DNA from: Leuctra nigra
Lineage: Eukaryota > Arthropoda > Insecta > Plecoptera > Leuctridae
Direction of reading: 5' to 3'
Length of the DNA stretch: 64,000 nt
Assembly (NCBI GenBank): GCA_934045905.1
Contig: CAKOGZ010000076.1
Location: 155,882 to 219,881 of the forward strand
In this document: positions 1 through 8,172 of the stretch, one piece after another
How the letters are laid out: each line of letters opens with the position of its first letter
Position numbering within the stretch: position 1 is the first letter of the stretch
Notes under the pieces: model-generated
Seen by the model: only the letters and a program-made list of their open reading frames with translations
Told to the model about the DNA's origin: nothing
Databases searched by the model: none
Program-made: the position numbers and the translations under genes

Positions 1-96
1 GTAATTTAAGTCTGGCTTAAGCCTTAATGGTGGGATTAACTTTTTATGGCTTGGAAAATACTGGTATTTATCACTCTGATAACGTAATCTTTGGGC

Positions 97-330
97 TTAT
101 TTGAACACGTCAGAGCTTAATGGGATCATGGGCTTGTGAGACAATCGTATCTATGGATTAGGATCATAGGCTTGTGAGACAATCGTATCTTGGATTAGAT
201 ACTGAGTGATAGCGGCTCAAGTGCTTGTGGAACAATGGTATCTATGGATTATAGACGATCGATCGCTGGATCATGGGCTTGTGGAACAATAGTATCTATG
301 GATTATAGCTGATCGATCGCTGGCTTTACC
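97..330. repeat. Dispersed repeat family H, four direct copies
   Basis: Four imperfect direct copies of a unit of about 50-60 bases built on GGATCATGGGCTTGTG, then ACAATCGTATC, then TATGGATTA. Related units occur in the opposite orientation near 4.9-5.04 kb and 24.18-24.28 kb. The rest of 1-668 is A/T-rich sequence, then a TATA/initiator cassette and a leader. No gene is seen in 1-668 on either strand. The repeats may be enhancer or origin elements; that is inference. Confidence 0.7.
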
Positions 331-383
331 ATCCATTGTATTGTTATCGCTGGTGTTTCCAAGTGCAAGACCCATTGTTCTCT

Positions 384-422
384 CCAAGTATATAGTACTC
401 TAGCGCAGAGATATCGTCAGTC
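384..422 (+). promoter_or_regulatory. Early-type promoter: TATATAG with TCAGT initiator
   Basis: CCAAGTATATAG is followed by CTCTAGCG and then GTCAGTC. From the first T of the TATA box (389) to the A of TCAGT (419) is 30 bases. TATA plus CAGT at this spacing is the known arrangement of baculovirus early promoters and matches the arthropod initiator. It precedes the RING gene at 669. The same cassette recurs before three related genes (near 3313, 4191 and 5076). Confidence 0.7.
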
Positions 423-668
423 TTGTCTCTCGAGCCCGACTACCTGCTAGTCTCTTGAGCATACACAGTTACCAGTGACAGTATCAGTGACCAGTGCCTA
501 CGTCAGAGCTACGTCAGAGCTACACCTGCGAGTCTTCATACTCTGCATCATCACCTTCACACTCTACCTGTTGGTTGTCCCCACACTTGAGTAGTCGGTG
601 AGTTGTTGTACCCTTCACGGGCTAGTAACATTCGATTTCCAAACCTTGTTCTTCTACCACCTGTGATC

Positions 669-2834
669 ATGATTGTGATTCACGATGGACGTATTGTCCC
701 CATTAGAGTAAACGTCACGGTCACTGTGGACCGCGTTGGACGTCATTTGATTATCAATAGCTCCCTGAATAAACGAGCCTTGTACTTTCATTCTAGTAAA
801 CCCGTCAATCGAATTACTCGATGTGGTGGTTTACCCTTTTGTGAAATTGAGATTGAGTTTGTACCCGGAGACGTTTTCTGTGTGGGTGAACATTCAATAC
901 CTAGTTCACACAGTTCCGAGTTCACTCACCGTATCAACACTAGCGATAATACTACTGCTAGGTATGGTACAGTGGGTAGATACTCTTCCTACATCATGTC
1001 AGACAGTGGACCCGTTTGTGCAAGCTGTGGCACGGGTACTCCTACAATTGGGTACGCCGTGATGAGCTGTTGTCGTTTTCCTCATTCTCCCCTCGCTGTT
1101 GCAAGACCCCATGCAGATTGTAGTGCGCTCTTGCACTCGGGACAGAGCCCCACAGAGGCTTTTATCATGAGCCCTCGTATGTTTACAGTGCAAGCTAATG
1201 AGGCTAAACCTCTATCGATTCTGAATGCTTTCTCTTGGGATGATTCGATTGATATATCTAGTGATGACGACTCGATGGATGATGAGTCTGACGATGAGGC
1301 CTTTATGCGTCGTATCGAGAGGGATGACGTTGACACGATCATCATTCCCGACGATGACGAAGAGGAGTCCGTTCCACTAGGATCAGTTTTAGACATGGAG
1401 TTGCTGGTTGAAACTATGAATGAGTTTACCACCATTAGGAACATTCGTGCTGCTATCAATAGATCAATGATACCACGTGTGGATACACCCAACAGTATCT
1501 ATACTTCTGTGTCAGAATGTGGGGTATGTTTCGAATCCAAACGGTGTTATAGCATTGCCTATTGCCCTCACTTGTTTTGCCTGGAGTGCATCTCTCGATT
1601 GGAACCCAAGTGTCCGGGTTGCCGAGCACCAGCACGCCGTGACGTGTGGACTTCATTGCGTAACCTCTATGGTGGCAGTGGAGTTATTGGGTCCCTCTCT
1701 ACAACCGTGGTGTCTAACCCTGAGCATGCTCCTGCTACAGCGATCGCTCCTCTACAAACTGCTACAGCGATCGCTACACCCCCACAAGCTGCCAGCAATG
1801 CTACGCCAACTCCACGAGACGTCACGACCCAGGCTCCAGCTCCTGCTACGCCAACTCCACGAGACGCGACGACGAGCCATGCTACAGCTACTCCGCGAGA
1901 GGTGAGCCATACGCGAGACGTCACGATGACGACCCAGGCTCTTGCTACCCCACGAGACGTCACGAGCCATGCTCCTGCTACACCTCCTACCCCTCCTGCT
2001 ACGCCAACTCCACGAGACGTCACGACATCTAGCCATGCTCCTGCTACACCACGAGACGTCACGAGCCATGCTACCCCAATTCCACCCGTTTATGAAGCCG
2101 AATACGGGGACGCTAGTTGGCGAGACCCACCTGTTTTGAGACACGCATACACTCATCGACGTGTGCGAGAGGTGACAACTCGAGAGGAGACACCTATTCG
2201 GCGAGAGGTTGTTCGCCGAGAGGTGACACCTCCTCCTAATCGCCGACGTGACGTGACACCAACTCGAGAAGTGACGACACCTAATCGCCGACGTGACGTG
2301 ACACCACCTCCTAATCGCCGACGTGACGTGACACCTACGACACCTAGATCTACTGTGATTCAACGTGTCACACCTAGGTCCGATAGGGACCGTAGACCAG
2401 CTCGTGTACCTACACCAACACCAAGCCAAGCTCCTGTCCCAACACCAAGCGGAACTCCTGTGTATTTATTCGTACCAACACCAAACCCAGCTCCAACACC
2501 AAGCCCAGCTCGTCCCACACCAAGCCCAGCTCCTATGCGACCGAGTAGTCGTCATGTGAGTTTCTCTACAGCTCAACATACCCCTGGACAGGTACGTCAC
2601 ACTGACGAACTACATACAACCGAGGCTCAACGAAGGAGGATGCTACGACGAAGTAACGCTGTTCCCTATAATCCATACAACGCCCGTAACATGGTTAATG
2701 CGATGATACGAGCACCCGGGATGTCAACCGAAGGACACCCAGCCGAGTGTCATTGCGAACCCTGTCTGATTAATCGCCTCCGAGTTGCACATCGCGAGTT
2801 GCAAGAAACGATCGTGGCCAGAACGAGACGATGA
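669..2834 (+). CDS. RING-finger protein with Pro/Thr-rich repeat tail
   Basis: 721 residues. The first ATG of the frame is at 669; the frame opens earlier with TTG, but alignment with the paralogue at 5410 supports 669. Residues 1-170 form a Cys-containing domain shared with that paralogue (RITRCGGLPFC; CGTGTPTIGYAV). An acidic stretch follows, then a segment shared with the gene at 3434 (DMELLVE.MNEFTT, SMIPRVDTP). A C3HC4 RING (CGVC, CPHLFCLEC, CPGC) lies at about 282-320. The rest is low-complexity: repeated RDVT units at about 380-560, then PTPS/PAPTPSP runs, then a short C-terminal part with a Cys pair. RING domains usually act as E3 ubiquitin ligases, so a role in host-protein turnover is inferred. 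An AATAAA lies at 2963. RING identity is firm; partners are unknown. Confidence 0.85.
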   Translation: MIVIHDGRIVPIRVNVTVTVDRVGRHLIINSSLNKRALYFHSSKPVNRITRCGGLPFCEIEIEFVPGDVFCVGEHSIPSSHSSEFTHRINTSDNTTARYGTVGRYSSYIMSDSGPVCASCGTGTPTIGYAVMSCCRFPHSPLAVARPHADCSALLHSGQSPTEAFIMSPRMFTVQANEAKPLSILNAFSWDDSIDISSDDDSMDDESDDEAFMRRIERDDVDTIIIPDDDEEESVPLGSVLDMELLVETMNEFTTIRNIRAAINRSMIPRVDTPNSIYTSVSECGVCFESKRCYSIAYCPHLFCLECISRLEPKCPGCRAPARRDVWTSLRNLYGGSGVIGSLSTTVVSNPEHAPATAIAPLQTATAIATPPQAASNATPTPRDVTTQAPAPATPTPRDATTSHATATPREVSHTRDVTMTTQALATPRDVTSHAPATPPTPPATPTPRDVTTSSHAPATPRDVTSHATPIPPVYEAEYGDASWRDPPVLRHAYTHRRVREVTTREETPIRREVVRREVTPPPNRRRDVTPTREVTTPNRRRDVTPPPNRRRDVTPTTPRSTVIQRVTPRSDRDRRPARVPTPTPSQAPVPTPSGTPVYLFVPTPNPAPTPSPARPTPSPAPMRPSSRHVSFSTAQHTPGQVRHTDELHTTEAQRRRMLRRSNAVPYNPYNARNMVNAMIRAPGMSTEGHPAECHCEPCLINRLRVAHRELQETIVARTRR
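1795..2345 (+). repeat. Coding tandem repeat with GACGTCACG core
   Basis: Imperfect tandem units of about 40 bases (ATGCTCCTGCTAC followed by CCACGAGACGTCACGA) encode repeated PRDVT. The GACGTCA core is the same word that fills intergenic arrays elsewhere. Related units reappear in the short paralogues at 3434 and 4315. Confidence 0.75.
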
Positions 2835-3433
2835 GAGAATACCCTATTGTAACTTACTATGTACTATTGCTATATAACTTACTATTGTAACTTAACTTAC
2901 TGTCTACTTGCTATATAACTTGCTGTATATAAATTCATGTGGTGTATGGATGATGTATAAATAATAAACCTATTAAACCTATTACATATACCTTGTTATG
3001 ACGCTTTACCCCATGCTAGAATATTTTCCTAGTCTCCCAATCCACATACAAATCACAAGTCCTTAGAGACAACCAATAGCGTACGTCATTAGAGACAGTA
3101 CGTCACATTAACAGAGTCAGTCTATAGCTTACACTATGTTACTAGACGAGTCAAGACGTCATTAGAGACTGTACGTCACATTAACCACGTTACTTAGATG
3201 ACGTGTAGCTTAGGACAGTCAATGGGATGTAACAATCATCTGGTAAATCCAGACCCACAAACATGATCCGATACGGATAACTATAAAAGCTATTTCCAAG
3301 TGTTAGACCAAGTATATAGACCTCTAGCGTAGTGCTATCATCAGTCGTGGCTCGACACAGAGTTTGTCTTTGCCGAGTACCTGCAGAGCTATACCTGTGA
3401 GTCTTCGAGTCTGTACCTGAGCTACAACGAGTC
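2835..3433. other. Intergenic region with poly(A) signals and promoter cassette
   Basis: No gene seen. It holds the AATAAA of the RING gene (2963-2968), repeated phrases (ACGTCATTAGAGAC, GTACGTCACATTAACC) that recur in the next intergenic region and near 33.2 kb, and a promoter with TATATAG at 3313 and TCAGT at 3341 (30 bases from T to A). Confidence 0.7.
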
Positions 3434-3934
3434 ATGAACTTTGTGCGTCGCCTGCTCGGAGCTGAAGCTGTCGCGAATCACTCAACTGATGCCAGTATAC
3501 ACAGTGGCGAGAAGATCGATGACTCAATAGGATCACTTGTAGACATGGAGTTGCTCGTTGAAAATATGAACGAGTTTACCACTGTTGATAACATCCGTGC
3601 TGTTATACTTAAATCTATGATACCACGTGTGGATACACCCGCTACACGAGAGGTTACTCGAGACGTCACGACATCAAACGTGGTGTGTGCTCCTGCTACA
3701 CGAGAGGTTACTCCACGAGACGTCACGACATCCTATAAATATTTTGTGTGGATGAAGCCATACATCACTCCATTCAGGCGTAGCAGGAGCATGCCGCGAG
3801 ACGTCACAGTCGATGACGATGACGATGATGAGGACGGGCCCGGTACTTGGACAGACACGTATGGAGAGGTACACGAGATGGTCACGCAAAGCGAGCTGAG
3901 ACGATGGATGAAGCTGATGAGAAACGATGATTAA
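3434..3934 (+). CDS. Short paralogue of the RING protein, RING absent
   Basis: 166 residues beginning MNFVRR. Residues about 35-70 match the pre-RING segment of the gene at 669 (LVDMELLVENMNEFTT, SMIPRVDTP), but at the point where the RING would begin the sequence jumps straight to repeated ATREVT/RDVTT units. An acidic run (DDDDDDED) and a short C-terminal module (DTYGEVHEMV, ELRRWMKLMRND) follow; that module is shared with the gene at 4315. There is no zinc-binding motif left, so ligase activity is not expected. It has its own TATA/TCAGT cassette and an AATAAA at 3980. It is likely a deletion derivative of the RING gene that is still expressed. Function unknown; a dominant-negative or decoy role is only speculation. 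Confidence 0.65.
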   Translation: MNFVRRLLGAEAVANHSTDASIHSGEKIDDSIGSLVDMELLVENMNEFTTVDNIRAVILKSMIPRVDTPATREVTRDVTTSNVVCAPATREVTPRDVTTSYKYFVWMKPYITPFRRSRSMPRDVTVDDDDDDEDGPGTWTDTYGEVHEMVTQSELRRWMKLMRNDD

Positions 3935-4314
3935 CTTACTGTGTACTATTGCTATATAATGTGGTGTATGGATTGTGTAAATAAACCTATTACATATACC
4001 CTTGTGTTCTGACTACCCAATCCATCATACAAATCATACTTTGGATCCTGCTACGTTACGCAGAGTGTATAGCTTACGTTACTAGAGATGACATCTGATC
4101 AGAAGGGTACGTCATTAGAGACTGTACGACGTCACATTAACCGTATCGGATCAATCGTATACCAGCCATTGTTTCAAGTGTGAGACCAAGTATATAGCCC
4201 TCTAGCGTACACAGAGTTTTACCAGTGCCGAGTATCAAGAGTGAACCTGCGAGTCTCTCGAGTCAATACCAGTGACGAGTATCAGTACCTACGTCAGAGC
4301 TACACCTGCGAGTC
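3935..4314. other. Intergenic region duplicating the preceding one
   Basis: No gene seen. It repeats the order of 2835-3433 in shortened form: a poly(A) signal, GTACGTCATTAGAGAC-type phrases, then CCAAGTATATAG (TATA at 4191) and CTCTAGCG. The initiator is ACCAGT at 4221 and is a few bases further from the TATA box than in the sister copies. This indicates that gene and control region were duplicated together. Confidence 0.65.
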
Positions 4315-4539
4315 ATGAACTTTGTGCGTCGTATTGTCGCGATGGTGTTTACTCCTGCTACACGAGAGGTTACTCCGCTAGACGCGATTGTATCTAGCGA
4401 TGCTCCTGCTACGCCAACTCCACGATACGTCACACCTCCCATAGACATCCCAACTTATAGAGACACATACGGAGTGGTACACCCGATGGTCACGAGAACC
4501 GAGATGAGACGATGGATGAGGATGATGAGAAACGATTAA
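4315..4539 (+). CDS. Minimal paralogue of the RING family
   Basis: 74 residues, beginning MNFVRR as in the gene at 3434 and ending with the same C-terminal module (DTYGVVHPMV, EMRRWMRMMRND). Only a short stretch with ATREVT and ATPTPR units remains between them, so the DMELLVE segment, the acidic run and the RING are all missing. The reading frame, promoter cassette and AATAAA signals (4574, 4581) are intact, which argues that it is or was recently expressed. It is the smallest member of a graded series and may be a decaying copy. Function unknown. Confidence 0.5.
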   Translation: MNFVRRIVAMVFTPATREVTPLDAIVSSDAPATPTPRYVTPPIDIPTYRDTYGVVHPMVTRTEMRRWMRMMRND

Positions 4540-5409
4540 CTTACTGTGTACTATTGCTATATAATGTATGGAAAATAAAGAATAAACCTATTACATATAC
4601 CCTTGTGTTCTGAATACCCAATCATACTTTGGATCCGCACCGTTACTGACGCAGAGTGTATAGCTTAGCCCTGCTAACGTTACGGATGACGTGTGGGTGA
4701 CACAACTGTAATCCTATGTAATGTCGCTAAGCCGATAACGAACATCGGTAAACCCACACGATAACGTTGGTCGCTAAGCCGGTAAACCCATACGATTACG
4801 AAGCTTATGTTTGATCGAGTGGTTTATTATCGAGTGGTAGAGAACAATAGTTAGGTAAACCCATACGATTACGCCGATCCGATACGGATGATCGATGAGT
4901 TTATAATCCAAGATACGATTGTTCCCACAAGCCTATGATCCGATACGGGAAGTAATCAATCAGCCTATGATCCGATAGAAGTGATCGATCAGTCATAATC
5001 CATAGATACGATTGTTCTCTACACAAGCCTATGATCCCTGGGGTTTCCAAAGTGTGAGCATTGTTCTCTCCAAGTATATAGACATCTAGCGCGGAGGTAT
5101 CGTCAGTCTTGTCTTGAACTTGCACGTCAGTCAGTCAGTGTCTGAACTTGCACGTCAGTCAGTCAGTGTCTCAGAGTTGTTCACAGTTGTGAAAAGTTTC
5201 ACGTCACGTCTATCAGTTGTCAAGTTTACTGTGGTCCATGGTGGTTAGGTCACTTCTTCAAGTCAGTCCTCTAGCTACGTCATTTTTACTGTGGTCGGTT
5301 ACCTTCTTGGTTATCTTACCTCTAACGTCACTTCTAGTAGCCATTCGCTATACTCGCACGTCACGTCTATCCTTTATCCTTTGGTGCTATACTCTACTCG
5401 TTCTGAGCT
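4540..5409. repeat. Intergenic region with inverted H-family repeats and promoter
   Basis: No gene seen. Between about 4840 and 5040 are copies of the H repeat in the opposite orientation to those at 97-330 (CACAAGCCTATGATCCGATA, GATACGATTGTTC). A TATA/initiator cassette follows (TATATAG at 5076, TCAGT at 5104; T-to-A distance 30 bases), then short direct repeats (ACTTGCACGTCAGTCAGTCAG, twice) that could lie in the leader of the gene at 5410. Confidence 0.65.
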
Positions 5410-6357
5410 ATGCATCTAACTCTCGAGGGACGTATTTGGGTGCCGATTAAGTTGGATGTTCCGTTCACTGTCAAACAACGCTCGGGTCGTTATTCGATTG
5501 TGAATGACGACTTGGAGAAAACAGCTTTGTACTTTTACTGTGATAAACCTATCACACGTATCACTAGATGTGGCGGTTTACCCTTTTGTGTGATTGAGAT
5601 TGAGTTGTGTATGGGAGACACATTCTGTGTGGCGACAGAGTATCATCAAAGTGTTAGACCTGGTGTCAATACGAGTGATGGTACTCCAGTTACCGATCCT
5701 AGTACCGTGGGACAGTATTCTTCATACCTCATGTCAGACACGGGTCCTATTTGTTCAACGTGTGGAACAGGTACTCCTACCATTGGGTACGCTGTAGTGA
5801 GTTGTTGTGCCAATCCTACTTCTCCTGGAGCTGTTGTAAAAGCCGATCCAAATTGTAAAGCCTACTCGATTTGGGGAGAGAGTAACAATTACCCGGGTAA
5901 ATTTCACGAGTCGTTGGCTGTCGATGAGTGTAAACCTCGTTCATCGGTGATCACACCGATGAGTTCTGAGACTGATACCGAGTCTGAGACCGATTCCGAT
6001 ACGGATTCTGGTGACGAGCACGTGGTGGCCAAGTGTGACGCGGCAGCCGAATTGGTTTGGAAAGAAGTTCTGGGACAGTTCCCTTCAACATCCCAGTTGG
6101 CGGACCTGCTTGACGTACCTGAATCTATATACGAAATCATCAACACTCTACCCGAGGCGCCAACTTGGACTCCAACTGCACGTCAGCGTCGTCAAGAGAG
6201 GAGGGAACGTATTCGAGCTGTTCGACCATTTGTGAGGAGGTCTACAAATCCGTCAGGATACAACTCTTTATTGGATTGTGTTCGTAATGGTATAGAAGAC
6301 GTATACGGTGAAGATAGTGAACAAATGTTGCACTGGGACGAGACTCAAAGAGAATAA
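5410..6357 (+). CDS. Paralogue of the RING protein N-terminal domain
   Basis: 315 residues. Residues 1-150 align with the N-terminal domain of the RING protein at 669, with the shared landmarks RITRCGGLPFC, SSYLMSDTGPIC and CGTGTPTIGYAVVSCC. Conserved Cys pairs suggest a small metal- or disulfide-stabilised fold of unknown type. The middle is acidic (SETDTESETDSDTDSGDEH), and the C-terminal part is an Arg-rich helix-forming region (ARQRRQERRERIR). There is no RING and no RDVT repeat. It has its own TATA/TCAGT promoter. The Cys-rich domain may be the substrate-binding part of the family, with this member acting without the ligase; that is inference. Confidence 0.75.
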   Translation: MHLTLEGRIWVPIKLDVPFTVKQRSGRYSIVNDDLEKTALYFYCDKPITRITRCGGLPFCVIEIELCMGDTFCVATEYHQSVRPGVNTSDGTPVTDPSTVGQYSSYLMSDTGPICSTCGTGTPTIGYAVVSCCANPTSPGAVVKADPNCKAYSIWGESNNYPGKFHESLAVDECKPRSSVITPMSSETDTESETDSDTDSGDEHVVAKCDAAAELVWKEVLGQFPSTSQLADLLDVPESIYEIINTLPEAPTWTPTARQRRQERRERIRAVRPFVRRSTNPSGYNSLLDCVRNGIEDVYGEDSEQMLHWDETQRE

Positions 6358-6397
6358 TTTGTATAACTTCACATTACTCACAATACATGTATAAATT

Positions 6398-6605
6398 GTT
6401 TAATCTTGGAACTATGGATGTATAATTCGGTGTTGGAACTATAATAAACCTGTTAAGTAAAAAACATTGTATTCCTCATTCTATTCCCTCACCTCACTAC
6501 CCAACATACTAATTGACTTGTATTGTTTTAATCTTGGAACTATGGATGTATAATGGTGTTGGAACTATGGAATAATCCTCACTACCCAACATACTAATTG
6601 ACTTG
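6398..6605. repeat. Tandem duplication downstream of the 5410 gene
   Basis: The phrase TAATCTTGGAACTATGGATG and the following GGTGTTGGAACTAT, then CCTCACTACCCAACATACTAATTGACTTG, each occur twice. The first copy carries AATAAA (about 6440) for the gene at 5410. The second copy abuts the tRNA gene. Confidence 0.65.
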
Positions 6606-6616
6606 TCATACGTGAC

Positions 6617-6687
6617 GGTTCTGTGGTGTAGTGGTATCACGTCTGCTTTACACGCAGAAGGTCTCCGGTTCGATCCCGGGCAGAACC
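6617..6687 (+). tRNA. tRNA-Val (anticodon UAC)
   Basis: A complete 71-base cloverleaf. The acceptor GGTTCTG pairs with CAGAACC. The anticodon stem TCTGC/GCAGA encloses a 7-base loop with TAC at positions 34-36, U33 and A37. The T arm TCCGG/CCGGG encloses TTCGATC. Pol III box A (TGGTGTAGTGG) and box B (GGTTCGATCCC) are present, and a TTTTT terminator follows at about 6693. No CCA is encoded, as in eukaryotic tRNA genes, and the body is very close to animal tRNA-Val. It was probably captured from a host and could be transcribed by host Pol III. Confidence 0.92.
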
Positions 6688-6715
6688 TGCCCCTTTTTAT
6701 TTTACCAGTATGGAC

Positions 6716-6840
6716 GTCACTGTACACGAGGGTTAGTTCTCACATCGTACACGAGGGCGTCACTGTACACGTGGGTTAGTACGGTCTCACATTGTACAGG
6801 TTTAGTACGGACGTCACTGTCGACGGGGGTAGTAGTGTAG
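6716..6840. repeat. Repeat family I (ACGTCACTGT ... CGAGGGTTAGT)
   Basis: Four imperfect units of about 30 bases, built from GGACGTCACTGTACACGAGGG and TTAGTACGGTCTCACAT. Related units occur near 43.0-43.2 kb, 61.07-61.21 kb (twice) and 62.55 kb, upstream of p74 and the 266-residue gene. Confidence 0.65.
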
Positions 6841-6936
6841 TGTATTAGTGTATCAGGTACCTACGTAGTAGGTGTACCTAAGGTATACCTAATGAGTCCG
6901 GTCGGGGCAGGTCGACCCTGGTCTACCTACCTACCA

Positions 6937-7363
6937 GTCACGTGACCGAGTCTATACATCTCGCTCTCAATGCTGGACTCCCCCGGACCGGGTAGGGGGG
7001 TAAATCAGACCGAGATCGAGTCGTATACATCTCCTAAGATTCGCTCTATGAGTCATAGATCCATCTACGTCACAGCATACAGCGAGCGAGTCGACTGTAC
7101 CATCCGCTCTATGTCATACATCCATACGTCACATCATACAGCGAGCGAGTCGACTGTACCATCCGCTCTATGTCATACATCCATACGTCACATCATACAG
7201 CGAGCGAGTCGACTGTACCATCCGCTCTATGTCATACATCCATCTACGTCACATAATACATTCACCGAGTCGCTAGCCTCCCTAGCCTTCTAGTGCTAGG
7301 TGTCACGTGACCGAGTCTATACATCTCTCTCTCAGTGTTGGACTCCCCCGGACCGGGTAGGGG
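6937..7363. repeat. Pair of long direct repeats around a GC-rich palindrome
   Basis: A segment of about 60 bases beginning GTCACGTGACCGAGTCTATA and ending in CCCCCGGACCGGGTAGGGG occurs at 6937-6999 and again at 7302-7363. Each carries a CACGTG palindrome and a GC-rich inverted repeat that could form a hairpin. They bracket the 59-base tandem repeats. A role as an hr/origin element is inference. Confidence 0.7.
7074..7258. repeat. Three tandem copies of a 59-base unit
   Basis: AGCGAGCGAGTCGACTGTAC recurs at 7081, 7140 and 7199, an exact 59-base period. Each unit includes CATACATCCATACGTCACAT with the ACGTCA core. The segment is open in one frame for 107 codons, but this is a by-product of the period. 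Closely similar sequence encodes the stalk of the LRR protein near 13.25-13.52 kb. Confidence 0.85.
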
Positions 7364-8050
7364 TCTGAGACCGAGTCAAGTTCGCTCCGATTGAATTCAG
7401 TTGAACACTTAGCACATTGGCAGACCTACGAGATTCGCTCTATGAGTCATACATCCATATGCTCGTAGCTCTACGTCACACAGCGAGCGAGTCGACTGTA
7501 CCGTTTACGTCACACCATACATCTCTCTAGTCGTCCTACCCTTCCAAGTGCTGGACTCCGCTCAGATTCATACGTCAGAGGTCCATACGTCATAGGGTGG
7601 GAGTGTATGAGATTCAGACCCTACAGACCGAGTCTTGATCGCTCTGCTCGAGCTTGATCGCTTAAACTCATCCTGTCTCAAATTCCTGACCATCTCCAAA
7701 GCTCAGATTCAGATACTACTACGTCAGAGGTCCATACGTCAGACGGAGATTCAGACCCTACGTCAGAGGTACAATAGCTCGAGTGTGTAGACCATACGTC
7801 AGACTACGTCAGAGGTCCATACGTCAGAGGGGTGGGAGTTATGAGATTCAGACACCTAAGATCGCTCTAGCTCGAGCTTGATCGAGCTCAGATTCGATAC
7901 ACTACGTCAGAGCTACTAGGTAATACCCAAACACGTGACGAGATACAGGAGCGTCATCAGAGTCGGATTATACCCGAGTAACAATCATATCTTCAGAGTC
8001 GGATTATACCCGAGAACAATCGTATCTTCAGAGTGGGATTATACCCGCAA
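7364..8050. repeat. hr-like repeat zone, family A
   Basis: No gene seen. It has many copies of TACGTCAGAGG, CATACGTCAGA, GCTCGAGCTTGATCG and GAGATTCAGAC in mixed order. The stretch at about 7768-7803 (CTACGTCAGAGGTACAATAG, then CTCGAG, then GTGTAGACCATACGTCAGA) matches 39.38-39.44 kb, and its reverse complement matches 45.31-45.37 kb. Near 7970-8045 are three copies of CAGAGTCGGATTATACCCG just upstream of the promoter at 8052. Confidence 0.75.
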
Positions 8051-8051
8051 G

Positions 8052-8084
8052 TATATAACGCACCTACGTGAGATATCCGTTAGT
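8052..8084 (+). promoter_or_regulatory. Early-type promoter of the HAD-like gene
   Basis: TATATAA at 8052-8058 is followed by TTAGT with its A at 8082, 30 bases from the first T of the TATA box. This is the spacing of the RING-family promoters, with C changed to T in the initiator. The leader to the ATG at 8173 is about 90 bases. Confidence 0.6.
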
Positions 8085-8172
8085 TTCCGACTGGGTATAC
8101 CTGTGAAGTTACGAGACTCTGATCCAAGGCACACATCAACCCGCATTATACAGTCTACCATCTGACACTACG

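Noticed and set aside
1667..2062. Minus-strand frame of 131 codons inside the RING gene
   Set aside because: It is the antisense image of the RDVT repeats (SRGVGVAG peptides), with no independent features.
1752..2429. Minus-strand frame of 225 codons
   Set aside because: Antisense of the same repeat array; skewed Arg/Ser/Trp composition from repeat DNA.
7074..7258. Possible CRISPR array
   Set aside because: Copies are directly adjacent with no unique spacers, there are only three, and the setting is a eukaryotic virus.
6970..7293. Open frame of 107 codons across the 59-base repeats
   Set aside because: It exists only because the period and its flanks lack stops in that frame; composition is repetitive, and no promoter or poly(A) signal is placed for it.
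6358..8172. Host-virus junction or assembly chimera around the tRNA gene
   Set aside because: The flanks contain the same ACGTCA repeat families as the rest of the viral sequence, so the tRNA appears to be inside the viral genome; not fully excluded without read data.
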